A DNA stretch of 45,690 nt from Hydnum rufescens UP504 (GCA_014904985.1 MU129167.1:28553-74242); one strand, 5' to 3'; counted from the stretch's first letter, positions 20,951 through 33,320 are shown. The notes: generated by a model from the sequence alone, not told the origin. Made by a program: numbers and translations.

Positions 20951-21385
20951 TTGTCGAAACATCATGAGATTCAGAATCCGGTACGGGGTGTAAATGCTGA
21001 CGTGTCAAGAAACAACTGCCAATGATTCGACGAAGAACACCAGGAAATGCCGGCTAAACAGGGGTAATTCGTAATCGTCCATGCCCCTCGGACCCCACAA
21101 TTAATACTTAAAGAGGGAAACGGAATCTAATATTTCACGAAACCAACAGATCAGTACAGAAAGAAAGCCAGCCAGAAAAAACATAAGCACCAAGCAACGA
21201 AACTCCAGGTGCGGGGGAGCGAACAGGAGGAAAGCCGATAACGAGAAGTGCAGGGCCATTAGCTAATTTAAAACAACACTACTTGAATATTACGGTGGTT
21301 GTCGTGTTCGGAATCGAAAAATACGGTGTTATACGTTGTGCGAAGAGAATTATGTGGCGTGTCGAACACGGGCAGAAATGTACAG

Positions 21386-22161
21386 TCAATGGCCCGGAGC
21401 TATCACGCTCAGAAAACGATCCGCGATACGTCTGCGGGACTTCTTCCCAAGATCCCTATGTGATAGCGTTCCAGACCTCAACTCTCCGGAGTAGAAATGG
21501 GTCAAGTTTTCTTGCACGACCGAGCAGAACCACTTGCAATTCTCCTGGCGAGGCAAAAGTGTTTAGGTATTCGTTAGAAAATTATGAGAGTGTGCTCAGA
21601 AATAGTGGATAGGAACCACTCACTCCCCACAAGCGATATTCGGGGGATTCCTGCGATAAGATGTGGAGGAGTTCGCGGAGATCTCCGGCTGTAGGTGCGT
21701 CGACAGGAAAGACGACCTCGGCTTTCATTTCCAAACGAGGCCCGCGTAATAGTTGTGCTTCGCTTGAGGAGATCGTCGCCTAAAATAAGCCCGGCATGTT
21801 CAGTCGACCTCTTAGAAATGCTATTGGTATCCGGGACAGGCACGATAACATCACTCACAGAATCACAAGGTGTGAATCGCGATACTGAACTCCTTGGTGT
21901 TGAGTTTTCCGGTTTGGGTCCTCGGTCCAAGCGCAACCATATAGCTTCTCCATCGTCCGGCATCATACCAATCTTCAGCACGATGAACTGGTGTCGGAAT
22001 CCCCTCTGTTGCTCGAACCGGGTCAAGGAGATAACACGAGCGGTTCGTTCGAGGCGAGAATTTTGGATGGAGGTGCAGAGTTGTCTTATGGAAATTGTGC
22101 ACATGAAGTGAGGATCGGAGGCCAACAAGTCAGTCGCCAGGGTCACCCCCGTGGTGGACAT
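21386..22161 (-). CDS. Gene B: uncharacterised 205-aa protein, 3 exons
   Basis: Minus-strand model: exon 1 22161-21859 (303 nt), intron 1 21858-21780, exon 2 21779-21624 (156 nt), intron 2 21623-21545, exon 3 21544-21386 (159 nt). Exon lengths equal those of gene A exactly; the introns are 79 and 79 nt against 85 and 84 in A. Donors are GTGAGT, acceptors TTTTAG and CGCCAG. No stop or frameshift is seen. Most of exon 1 is identical to A, so the duplication looks fairly recent. Motifs: LLASDPHFMCTISIRQL, HQFIVLKI, WLRLDRG, ENCKWFCSVV. The function is unknown. The matching 5' flank suggests its promoter was copied with it. Confidence 0.75.
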
Positions 22162-22259
22162 GGAAAAATGAGACGGAGGGTCAAGTCTTGCAATGTGTGG
22201 CATTTTAAGTACAACAGCTTAAGGCGGAGTGCCGCGTCCCCACTGAAAATTTGCAATAG

Positions 22260-23085
22260 TACTAGACTCCTGACAGGTGGCAGCCACCCCCGAGAATAAC
22301 ATTGTATCTAGCATTCAATCTGCTCAGCCAGAACCAGTCAGGTACCATGGAAGATATTCAATACAGTATCAGCGCTTGTGGCCGGGCTGCGTCTGCATAT
22401 TTCAGCGGTCAAAAGGGGAAGAAAATAACCGGCAGTAGCGCTGTGACGTACTATGAGCGATACGAGCAGCAGTTCGCCGTTTACTGCTCAACCAACCAAC
22501 CGCGGGGACAGGAAGTGTATCAACTCGGAAAATGCCGTCGGGGCTCAGGAATCTCAGCAATGATGATCTGGCACTCTAAATAAAGAAATTGATGACAACG
22601 ACGAGGCGGTCCCGCCTCCATTTTCATCGTCGTTGTATCAATTTCCGTATTTAGACTGCCCAGATCATCATCGCGATCAATTTCTGATGTGCGCCGACGG
22701 TATTTTCCGAGTACATGTAATGAGAGAAAGGTGTTCCTGGCTCCATTTCCATTGTCGTTGTCGTCAGTTTCCGTATTTAGCCTGCGAGGATCATTATCGC
22801 GATCAATTCCTGATGCGTCGGGACGGTATTCTCTGAGTTGATACATCTTCTTTTAAATTGGCTCTCTCTGTCCCCGCCGTTGGTTGGTTAGTTGAGCCGT
22901 AAACGGCGAACCGCTGCGACGCTCGTAGCGCTCATAGTAGTCGTCACAGCGCTACTGCGGATTATTTTCGTCCGCTTTTCTTCCAGGCTTCCAGAGTACC
23001 TGTTTCTCAGGCATTTTCCGGTAACGCCATATAACAGACACCCAGTTCTGAGCTGAGCAGATTGTATACAATGTCATCCTCAGAG
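22260..23085. repeat. Inverted repeat flanking a short tandem motif
   Basis: 22310-22560 and 22850-23085 are inverted copies of the gene A/B 5' flank (GGAAGAAAATAA, ACGCTCGTAGCG-like, CAACCAACCAACCG-like). Between them are two direct copies of a unit of about 70 bp (22655-22715 and 22780-22845: TTTCCGTATTTAG...CGCGATCAATT...GACGGTATT) and one inverted copy at about 22514-22580. No gene is supported. Confidence 0.6.
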
Positions 23086-23121
23086 GTCGCGTAGTTTTAC
23101 ATCCGTCCGCGCCGGAAAATA

Positions 23122-26003
23122 CTGTAAGCGTCATAAGTCTAACAATCTTGTTTCCGTGTGACGTGACGCCCAAGCAACTTAGCAAAGCAACGGGGGGTCT
23201 GATTTCGTGTGACATCTCAGAAACGTAACAACGTGTGACCCTGATCGGAAAGTGCCGGGGTATCTCTGTGGGGAAACTGGCAGAATTTCCTAGCTTTTTC
23301 CATCTGTTCCTCCTATTTGAAGCATGGCAGCTGGGGATGACTTTACTAGGCCCATGGATGCCTTCATTCAACATCTTTCTAAGGATGAATATTCTGACTA
23401 CACTGCCCAAGGATTTGAGGACCTTCGTGTGAAAACTGCCAGGATCAAGGCAGCCACTCGGGAAAACGAAGCTACAAAGCTTGAAGCTGAGCAGGCCGAT
23501 GCTCGATTCCGAAAACGCATTAGCCGACTGAAGCAGGCCCGTCTTCAGATTCAACTGGGTCTTAGAGATAAACACGGAAATCTACGCAAACAGGTGACGT
23601 ACTTCATGTACTGCTGTATTGGTGGTATTGTATTCTGTATATTACTAAGCCATGTTACTGTGTGCAGCGAGCTCCTAAATTTTACCGCCAACCCAAAGCC
23701 AAAGGATTGAAGTTCCGTGTCAAGAATAAAGGTGGCGAGGTCGAAGCGCGCATGTGGAGCCACTGCACAAAGTGGTTCCATCCTGCTTGGTGTCCTGCTA
23801 TCTCCGATGCCGTCATTCTGCACAAGTGGAACTTAGGCCACACTATCAAGCACCTTCGCAATGGCCCTGGGGGTGAACGGTTCCAGACGCTACACTGTGG
23901 AACAATTTCTAAGTGGATGGAAAAGCGCTCACAAATTGATCAAGATCGTGGCTGCGGCCAGTGGTCTGCTAAGACACTCCAGGCTGTCAAGAAAGAACGT
24001 CTGCAAGTTATGGAATGCAATGCCAACCTAGGGCGGCCTCGATTTCTGGTGAGTCTAGTTCTTCTATACTGATCTATCTATTAAATAGCAAGGTATACCA
24101 GTCACAGCATCCTGAAATTGTGAAGTCTGTGTGTGAGCACCTCCAACAATTTCAGACTGCCAGTGTTCCCATCTCGCATGTCCTAGTTAAGTCTCAGATT
24201 CTTGGTACTATATGGTCTTGTGCTCCTGAACTCGAAGATGGGAGATTCAAGTGTTCAGACTCATTTATTCAGCATTTCCTACATTCACATTTGCACTGGA
24301 CCATGCATACTTCGACTCAGGCAGCCCAAAAGACACCACAAAATTGGGAAGCCCTTTGCGAGGACATGTTTATGCATCTTGTTTACCACATTAAGATGTA
24401 TAACATACTGCCTGAGCTTGTCATCAATGCGGACCAGACTGGGGTCTGCCTAATTCCAGCTGGAAATAAAACTTGGGCCCCAACAGGCTCGAAACAAGTC
24501 GCTGTCTTTGCCAAGGAAGAGAAAAGGCAGTTTACTCTGATGGTAGCAAGTTCGGCTGCTGGCAATATGGTCCCCTTCCAAGCTATTATTAAGGGGAGGA
24601 CCACAAGAGTCCTTCCATTGTGAGCAGTGCGAGTACAAGGGGAGGAAATGGGAATATTATGGACCCCAGGTGGCGACAACCATTGGAGCTCCACTGAATC
24701 TATGAAAGTGGTTGGTGTCTTCTAAATTATTTTGCTTATTTCTGACCAGCAGAATATTTCAGTGGACGGATAATGTTCTGGCACCATATATTGCACGTGC
24801 CAAGTGGCGCTTGAGAGCCCCAGCCTCACAGAAGACTATACTCCTGATTGATTCATGGTCAGTCCATATTGGGGAGGAGTACCATAGTTGGATGAGAGAG
24901 AAATACCCCTATATCAAAATTGCATACATCCCCAGTGGATGTGCGTCATTCACTAAATATTACTATATTGTGCTAACTTTTTTTGTGTCAACAGGCACAG
25001 GCAAGATCCAGCCAGCTGATGTGGGTCTACAACGTGTCATCAAGCACCACATCCGGGTCCAATGCATTGAGTTTCTGACTGCCATTGTTGAGCAAGAGGT
25101 CAACTCTGGACAAGACCCTAAAAATATTGATATTCCTGATAATCTTGAGTGTCTCTGAAATGAAAATGCAAAGTGGATAACAAAAACTTTCACTTGGCTC
25201 GGCCAGAGGCCAGATGTAGTGAAGGCGGTGTGCAGTCAACAACATTCCTAGATTCTCAAGCATGAAGCTGATTATCTTTCCTTCCTAGGCATGGAAGCAC
25301 TGTGTTGCGAAGAATTGGGATCTTTTGTACGAGTGCTTGACCAGCAGTGAAGCTGTATGCACTGTAATGGAACGTGTCACCAAGGATAACTCCTTTGCAC
25401 TTCAAGTTGCCCCTCAACCTTCTGATATTTCAGACGATATTGATCATCCGCAATTCTCTAACTACGATGCCGACGATGACACCGCCCTCACGGCAGCACA
25501 TATTTCTCAAATCCAGAGTACCAGGGTGCAATCCTTCAAAATCCGGGACACTGCCTTCCAATTGGACGAAGATAATAATGAGTATGGCTTCCAGGTTATT
25601 AGCGCCTTTGACAATGAGGATCTCACTGATCACAATGCAGATGGAGAGATGGATCCAGATGGAGAGATGGATCCAGATGTGGTTGACAGTGACAGAGGTA
25701 ATTGTCTCCCCTATCATATCAATCCTGTAGCTGAGACCATTATAACTTTAAAGACAGTGATCATGACAATTTTTAAGATGGGAATGGTGAATTTTAAGAC
25801 AGTGACGATGGGATTCTTGTGGCGTCATGCCCAGTACTTTTTTTTTTTTACATTAACACTGCCCCCCCCCCCCCCCTTTGTGATGTGACACCCCCAATAT
25901 CAGTTAGCAAACCCCCCTTCCAAATGTGATGTTTTTGTTACCATTTTAACACCCAGAACTGAAGTGTGACCGGACAAGCTTGTTAGACTTATGACACTTA
26001 CAG
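23122..26003 (+). mobile_element. DDE_1 (pogo/CENP-B-like) DNA transposon, 2.9 kb
   Basis: TIRs of about 30 bp start CTGTAAG(C/T)GTCATAAGTCTA at 23122 and, inverted, end at 26003, flanked by TA (23120-23121 and 26004-26005). TA duplication fits the Tc1/mariner-pogo group. Inside is one transposase gene. Near the right end is a run of about 15 C (25862-25876). The right TIR abuts LINE ORF2 on the other strand. A second, truncated copy of the right end lies at 38025-38412 inverted. Confidence 0.88.
23324..25888 (+). pseudogene. DDE_1 superfamily transposase, introns, two TGA breaks
   Basis: ATG at 23324 (MAAGDDFTRP). Introns: 23594-23667 (phase 0), 24049-24092, about 24707-24750, 24941-24994 (splits the Cys codon of PSGC/TGKIQPAD) and 25228-25288 (joins VVKA to AWKHCVAK). 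The N-terminus is a charged helix-rich segment; a helix-turn-helix-like region containing WSAKTLQAVKKER lies near 23960-24000. The DDE_1 core has catalytic Asp residues in INADQTG (about 24423-24443), LLIDSWSVHIG (about 24841-24873) and IQPADVGLQR (about 25007-25036). The C-terminus is acidic with a short GEMDPD duplication. TGA at 24621 and 25156 interrupt it, both where Arg would fit. It was probably intact when inserted, with no other obvious lesion in the core. Confidence 0.85.
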
Positions 26004-29000
26004 TAGTTCTTTCTTCCGAAGGCTACCAGTGTAGGACAGTGAGAGAAATTCCGGGTGGGCTGCTACTTCACCACCACCCCTCTTAGCAAGGACATCTGCA
26101 CATTCATTGCCTATTATACCAAGGTGTCCTGGTGCCCACCCCATTAGGATAATAAGGTCTTTGTTAGCATCCAACAGTTCAAGTCCTGCCTTACGGAAGC
26201 GTCTTGAACAGTTTTGCACTTTCCCAGGCTTTGCGCTGAAGGCTCGGTACAGTGCTCCTGTATTGTCTGTGAAAAAATTAATGCGCTTGATTGAGGCAGG
26301 GGATGGGAGTGATAGGACGTAGTCTCGAGTGAGTTCGGCTGCCACCACAATGCCTTCCATCTCTGTGTCATAGACTATGACATGTTCTCCAAGTGATGTG
26401 GAGGATTCAAATACCATCTTGCCAAGGTGGTATGCTGCCACCCCTAGACCAGTTTTGCGGACCCCATCTTTGAAGAACATAGATCCATCTGAGTATATGG
26501 CTAGTTGACTTGGATCTTGATTGCGGGTGAGCGCCTCATTCTTGTGTCTCTTTGCCCATTGCTTCTTGAGGGATTTCCCCTTTGTTGACGGCAGTATTTC
26601 TTGGGAAATGCGCCCTTTTAAATCGTCATCCCATTCTGAGCAGTGCCAGGGAGGATCTACGAACATCTCAATCTTCTCCGTACCAGAGATCATATGCTGT
26701 GACATCTTCCATAATCTTGTGCACTCAGCTTGTTTAGCGGCATCGAGTGCGAGCTTATATGCATTTGGCCCATCAGCACGCCAGTTCTTCAACTTTATAT
26801 GGGGTGGGGAAATGGGTGGAGGGTCTGACACCTCTTGTCCATTCTGTTTTGCCATAGGGAGGCAGCAAATTACTGGATTGTGCTTGTCAAGTTTATTCCA
26901 GCGATTTACCACATGATTGGACAGATAATCCATTTGGAGACTAATTGGCACAAGGGAGCAGACCATTGTGAGGGCTGCCACTGGTGTTGTCTTGAACATA
27001 CCACTGATGGTGCGTGCGGCCTTGTTCTGGACGACCTGTAGTGCTGATGCATGGGTTTTTGATCCTTTGTACCAGACCAGGCTACAGAAGGTCATGGTTG
27101 GGAGAACACATGTATTATATAGAGTGCGGAAATGAAGTTGGTGGAGACCGCAGAGCGAGTTTCCTAGCATCTTCAGAAGTGCAAGTGCGTGGTTCCCCTT
27201 CTGTACTGCATTCCTGACATGTTCATTAAATGCAAGCTTGGAGTCGTAGGTGATACCAAGCCACTTCAGATATTTGGAGGGCTTGATAATAATTGGAGCT
27301 GCCGGGTCCTCAGTCAGTATGATGACTGAGGGGCATGACTCACCCCTTGTCCACCATGAATAGTGCTGTAGTTCGCATTTGACTTCATCCATTGCTAGGC
27401 TGTGCGATCTGAGCCACTCTCTAGCGGCAGTGAACCCTAGAGCAAGGACTTTAGCATTGGTACTCAGCTTATCTGACGTCACTGTGAGCCTTCCATCATC
27501 AACATAGAGTGGAGTCATGATCTCTCAGCATGAATTCTTTTTCATCTCACGATGGAGTGCGATACCAATGTTATTCCAAGACACTGCCTCTTGAATATGT
27601 CATGCGAGGGGGGATGTGAATATGGCTGCCAGGATTGGCGACACACATGACCCTTGGGGGATCCCCATCTCAGTGACTTTCAGGACGTCTCATTTCCCAT
27701 CCAGGCAGATAGAGCTTAGTCGGTCACTTAAGAATGAAGCCGTCCATTTGACAAGAGGGAGGGGGAGGTGTAGGTCCCTCATTGTCATCAGAAGCAGTGG
27801 GTGGGATACAAAGTCGAAAAAGCCCGTGATGTCGAACGTGAGTACTGACATGACCTGTCAGACATTTCATGCTGCTTCTATGTCGTGGACGGCTGCCAGG
27901 GCTGCATCCTCTGCCGATCTCCCTGGGACTCCCCTGAATTGGTCAGCAGGTAGAAGTTTGTGGCTTACTGCAAGGTATGCCATATGCTGAGTGACTATGC
28001 GCTCGATAGCCTTCCCCAGAACCTCCAGTAGTTGGATCAGTCTATAAGCGCGGGGCTTGGAATATGAGTCTTTCTTGGGTTTCCTCAGTGCCACTGCTAT
28101 TGACGTATGGAATGGCTCTGGGTGGTGTCCAATCTCAATAGCGAGGGTGCAGATGAGGAAGAGTTCCTCTTCTGCTACCTCCCATGCCCACTGGTAGGCC
28201 CTGCCTGTCATCTCGCTCATGCCAGGTGCATTTAGTGGGGCCGCCTTGAAAATTGAGTCACGTACTTCATGTTTTGTTACTTTCACCCACTCAATATCGG
28301 TGTCATGAACATTCATGTCAGGGTATCTTGCGTCTGGTAGGGCTGGCGGAACTGGGAATAGTGCTTCTCTTAATGCATCACATTTATCTTTGTGACTCAC
28401 CACAGGTTCAGTCCCAACACCACACTTGATGGGGGGGGACATGAGTTGGTGTGACCCCTGTGTCCATTTAGCGAATGAGTATAGAGTCTGGGGCATCACA
28501 CCTTCAACTAACGTGTTGTAGTAGCTTCGCTTGGTCCTGCAGTATTGGTGCTTGAAAACTGCATGGAGGTGCACAATGTTATTCTTTTCCATCTCCGACA
28601 CCTCTTGACCCATCGCGAGGGTGTCACCAATGGACGTTCGAGCCGCTGATATTGAGTTGAGGGTTTCTGTAAGCTCTGGTGTCCACCATGGCTTAGCTCG
28701 GGGTGATGCTCGCCGAACTGGGACAGCAGCTAGGGCAGCAGTCTGCATTGCATCTTTGAGGAGCTTTGTCACGCGGTCTAGTTGAAGTGGGCTTACCGGG
28801 TGGAGAGTATGGGTCAACAGTGGTCCAAAGACTTTGTTATAACTGTTGTTATCGTGTATGGCCCTATATAGCATTTCGGTGAAAGTCTGCTTGTTCGCAT
28901 GTTTCCAATTAAACTTAGCTTGAGACAGGTTAGATATCTCCTCCCCGGCATTTTCGATGGAGAAGAATATTGCATAGTGATCTGAGTCGGCATTGAATTC

Positions 29001-29734
29001 CTTCTCGACAGACCAATTTGTCAGTGCCTGGACATCATCGGCTCTCTGATTTGTGAACGTCAGGTCGAGCAGTGAGAGGAACTCAGCGCTTTTGGATTGC
29101 CATGTTGTGAGGTTATGTGGGTTGTGAATCGTAAAATCGTTTTCCTGTAACCACAGTACCGTGTCCTGTGCCATTGGTCTCCATTGCCCTCCATTACATG
29201 ACAAATTGGGTGTTGGAGGTTCCAATCACCTGTGAGAATTGTGGCTATGTCTTCTTCAAAGACAATATTGCACAGTCGGTCCACAGAGAAGCCATCAGCC
29301 TCCTCTGCTGCTGACTGGTTGTAGATATTCACCAGCCGGGTTATTGGCTGGTTAGCACCCTGGCGTCTGACATCAAGTACCTGAATATCTAGATCATTAA
29401 TTAAATCTGAGCGGGCAACTACATCAAGGTTGGCTTCAATACAGATATAGGCCATTACCTGTGGACATCTGTCCTCTGGCACTGGCAAGGTAGGCATTAT
29501 GGGCTGCCATCCCTGCATGCTAACACCACCACGGATGTCATCTGCACTGGTTATACTTCCATACCAGGGTTCTTGAAGGAGTATAATGTCGAAATTGTGT
29601 TCATGTGTTGAGGCTATGTTGAGGGCTGTGTGACATATTTGATTGCTATGAGCTGTGTTCAGGCAGTATACATTAATAAGTGGGCTTTTGGCAGGTTTCT
29701 CAATCGGCAGCATGGGGAGGTTGGGAGGTGCCAT
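26004..29734 (-). pseudogene. LINE ORF2: endonuclease, RT, RNase H
   Basis: ATG at 29734. The endonuclease motifs NVYCLN, LLQEPW, NIYNQ and TGDWN are visible, with SDHYAI after a frameshift near 29200. Reverse transcriptase follows (ALRKPKKDSYSKPRAYRLI, FDITGFFDF, GIPQGSCVSPI, YVDDG at about 27506). RNase H has its four acidic residues in IYSDGS, DTEMEG, FFTDN and NECADVL. Five TGA codons (first at 27867-27869, the rest between there and 27519) interrupt an otherwise single frame; several sit where Arg or Trp is expected. The reading ends LRKKELL-stop, but that stop lies inside the neighbouring transposon's TIR, so the true C-terminus is missing. Confidence 0.88.
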
Positions 29735-29787
29735 TCACAGGCTGCCTCAGGTTAGCATATACCAGTTTAGATTTAGGGGTCATATAG

Positions 29788-32700
29788 TCATTCTCTGGGG
29801 TCTTTCCCGAGTGGCTCAATGAGGGGGGGGGACTTAGCTTGATCTGATAGAAGATGGGCTTGATGTTCATGCTTGGCTTCTTCTTGGTTGGCTCTCTGTA
29901 TTTCATCTTCGGTGCTCCAGAGGTTGCGTTGGCTTCTCCTATGGTCAGTATCTTCTTGGTCGAGTCTGTTGGAGCATTGTACATTAGTTTCATCTGGGTC
30001 CTCCATTGTTACCTCCCTTGGATTGTCCCACGGGAGTGAGACAGGGGCATCGGCAGCCTCCCTTATGCCTTCCCACTCAACTTCAGTGAAGGCAGCTGCT
30101 GGTGTGCTTGGCGGTTTCAGCCCCTTTACTCCCAGCACAGTGGTTTTCTTTCAGTTAGTCGGCTTTCCCCCTCCTGGTGGCATACTTGCCCCAGGAGTTT
30201 TTAGTTTACCTAGGCGCTTGGTCTGGTGTTGGAGGGATAAATCCCTACACCATAGAAACACCATCCGAGGCCAATTTTACAACCAAACAAACAGACTGAA
30301 CGTCCATCCGATTCTTAATTTTCACACCTTCATTCATTGGAGAAACAGTCCAAATTCTATATGTCCGAAACCCGCCATTCCACGTCGTTCCTTTGCCTTA
30401 AGGGTGAAGAATTGTGATTATGTAATGATGCGGACTGTGCCTGGCCTTTGTTCTGGACCCGCGGACCCATCACATGATCCAGATAGGGATTATGTTACTC
30501 TAAAGGAGTATTTTTCGAATTTCTCCGTCACTTTTGATTGGATCGACTCGAAACGACCGCGCCCAGAGAGATACAAATCGTACCTATCGAACGGTACCAA
30601 ACACGAAACGAACGGATCAAAAATGCGGTCCCTGTAATGATATCTTTCCATGATTCATACTCTGAAGGAGTATTTCTTGATTTTCGAAGCCAATTCTTAT
30701 CGGATTTATTCACAAGTACCACGCCCTGAAAGCTGTTAAAAATGCGCATCGAACGGTACCAAGGGAAAAACGAACGGACGCGAACTCCATTTTTCACAAG
30801 ACAACCCCTTCCTCATGACTCCCCCCTTGCTCCACCAACACAAATGTCAAATTGGTTCCGGCCCTCTTAATTCCGATGCAAAGGACACTCAGGGCGACCT
30901 ATTCCACCATTCCTTAAGGGAATCTATCCAGTTTCAAAGGAGGAATGCCTTGTAAAGTGTTTTTTTGTCTCATTTTCACTTGATTCTTGAATATCTCCAC
31001 CAGTTTTGAAGCTTTTGACTTCATTTCTTTTTCATTATACTTCCCTTATCTCTGCTTTTCTTCCTGAATTTTGAATTGTGGTCTGGAATGTATATAAAGG
31101 GGAGGGGGCATGTAAATATTGGGTTTTTCCCCTTATCACAGTCTGAGGCACTGAAGTATTGCCGCTGTCTGGAGGAGATTTCCCACTTGTCAAGACTTTG
31201 TACAGCTGCATTTAGACTGAATAGTCAAGAGGACAACTTCAGGGTGTGGCCTTGACATTTTTACTTTGTGACACTGATCTATTCCTTTGAGCAATCACTG
31301 TTCATTGGGATTTTCTATTATCCTAAAAGACCTTCATTCTCCTGGACCTGAATATTCGAATTGTCCCCGTGGCTCCCTTCTTTTGTCCTATCCTCAATGA
31401 CGTGGACAGTGGTTGGATTGGTTTTTAACCATCCTGCTTACACCGGGCATCACAAATAATAGATCTAGCCTCATGCTCACCTCCGCAGTTCACACACTTG
31501 CATGGGGTTTCAGCAGGGTGTAAGTTGGTCACATGCTCACTACTCGTACATGTGGCACATAGGCAGCCAGTCTGACAGGCATCAGTGTGGTGATCTATTG
31601 AGCTGCAAAGGTTACAGTAGTATAGCTGTGGCCGTTCAGTGTATTTGGATGTCCGGCAAGACATCCCAAATAGGTAGAAGATACCTTGGTCTCTAAATAT
31701 AGTGGCCGACTCTTCAGACGCGAAGCTAATAGAGATTGATGCACTTGATTGTTTACTAATTATTGATTCATGCCCAAGCCAAGATGGCTTTCCATGCTGG
31801 GTGAGCATGCTGAAGCCAGCCCACTTTTCTGTTAGCTCCTCCATTACCTTTTCAATTGTTGTATGCTCTCCATTGACTGATGTGGGGACACAATCCAGCT
31901 TGACCCTGTGGTACACATGGTTGGGGTGTGCCTTGAACATGTTCAGACTGAAGTGGGTTGTGATCACTCCATAGTGGTCCTTCATGGCTTCGGCATTCAT
32001 GGTTTCACTTGTTATAATTACAGTGTTACCATTGAGGGACCACTGGATGGCATCAATATGCTCTTCTTTGGATGCACTGTTTGCTACTAGGGATTTGTTA
32101 ATTTTAAAGACAATTTCTCTACCTGTCTGACAGTCCTCTTGTGCAACCTTTGGGTAGAACTCAATGAGGAGGTGTCTGTTGTGGTTCCGCTGTGAAGGGT
32201 TAGTTGGCAGGGGGCCACAGGAGCTTTCTTTTTGGGGGATGGTCTGATGGGGAGCGGGTTGTCAGAGCGTTTCAGGTGGGATGTCCACTTTACCGGTGCA
32301 TGGATTGAATCTGATAGGCTGATCTGTGCAGTGTGTGTTCCTGCAGGGGTGTACCTGTCACAGTTGGTTGGCTGTCTAGGATATGGGTTAGCACTGCGAT
32401 AGAGTTTGCGTTCTGGGCCAATGCTTTAGCCTGTTCTGCATTGGTCTGGATCAGGGACCCTATAGAGGCTTCCAGGGGTGTGTATGTCGGCATGGGTATA
32501 GCCCTGAGGTGGATGGCCAGTTCGAGTGTGCACTTCCTTAGTGGATTCATGTCTTCAAAGTGCGCCTCTGGGTCACCCAGTCCTTGTATGGCAGCACTAG
32601 CCAGCTGAAGGGTTAGTGTAGCTTGTTGGAGACTCACTCCCCATGTCTGTACTATGGTGTCCTCATTCATATCAGATGGCTCACTTTGGTTCTCGGTTTC

Positions 32701-32901
32701 TGGGCTATTTGACAACCTCACTTGGCTGGGAGAGGCTGAGTGGCACCTGGTTGCGCAGCTTCTGTTCGTACTGTCATATGGTTTTGTTGACATTACTCCT
32801 GCACTACCGCAGGTATCAATTCTGACAGAATCTGCTTTGTTTTTCGCTCGGATGTGGCCAATGTTGGGCTCATTTTGTTCTCTTGTGTTAGGAGGGTTCA
32901 T
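29788..32901 (-). pseudogene. LINE ORF1 (Gag-like), split by an insertion
   Basis: The N-terminal part is 32901-32290 (ATG at 32901, low-complexity then QQATLTLQLASAAIQG). A frameshift at about 32230-32290 leads to a second part down to 31432 ending in Cys-rich knuckles (YYCNLCSSIDHHTDAC, CKCVNCGGEHEARSIIC). The third part resumes at about 30226 (QTKRLGKLKTPGAS), has one TGA near 30150, and ends about 29780. The 1.2-kb segment 30227-31431 is foreign. ORF1 proteins of this type bind element RNA; that role is family knowledge. Confidence 0.75.
30227..31431 (+). mobile_element. Solo-LTR-like insert within LINE ORF1
   Basis: It begins TGTTGGAGGG and ends TTTTTAACCA, so it has TG...CA ends. A TATA-like TATATAAAG lies near 31090. 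About 30470-30640 shares GAACGGTACCAAACAC-type words with the copia insert at 9912, so the two are related LTR families. The flanking bases (TCTGG before, TCCTG after) are not a perfect duplication. There are no genes; the open frames inside are low-quality. Confidence 0.6.
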
Positions 32902-33320
32902 TTTTAGGGAGGGGGGGGGGATGGAAAGAACTCATTTCAATCTTTCGATTTTACTTTTACTACACAAGTGATGTGGTGGTGAGTTCGATGAACTCTATTG
33001 TGGCTTTGATGCCACAGCTGTCACATCTCAGACTCAGCGGGGGTCCCAATGTTCTGGCTCTCCATTGTGAGGGCAATGATGAGAAAAAGCACATGTTTTG
33101 GCCTCAAGATGCCTATCTCACTTGCCTCCGAAACTATACAATGCCTAATAGGCTGTACTATAGCACTCTCCAACAAAGGACCTCTGTCACCCTCATCTTT
33201 GATTTGAGATGTGGCAGTTGTGGAAGGCTGTGGCTGTCAAAGCCGCAATGGAGTTGGCAGAGCTATCCGAATGAGAAAAATTCGAAAGTGCTCTACATAT
33301 AATTTATCTGCTGTAAGAAT
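32902..33320. other. LINE 5' region and junction with C flank
   Basis: Upstream of LINE ORF1, with no coding support. Runs of G at 32910-32920 precede ORF1. From about 33320 the sequence is the 3' flank of paralogue C. Confidence 0.4.

Larger units (their letters stand above)
26004..33300 (-). mobile_element. Non-LTR retrotransposon (LINE, Tad1/I-like), inactivated
   Basis: On the minus strand the order is ORF1 with zinc knuckles (32901 to about 29788), then ORF2 with APE-type endonuclease, reverse transcriptase and RNase H (29734 to 26004). This two-ORF plan with C-terminal RNase H is typical of fungal Tad1 and I-group LINEs. The 3' end is lost at the DDE transposon: the last ORF2 codons run into its TIR. 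ORF1 is split by an LTR-like insert. The 5' end is around 33300, where paralogue C's flank begins. No target duplication was identified. Confidence 0.88.
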
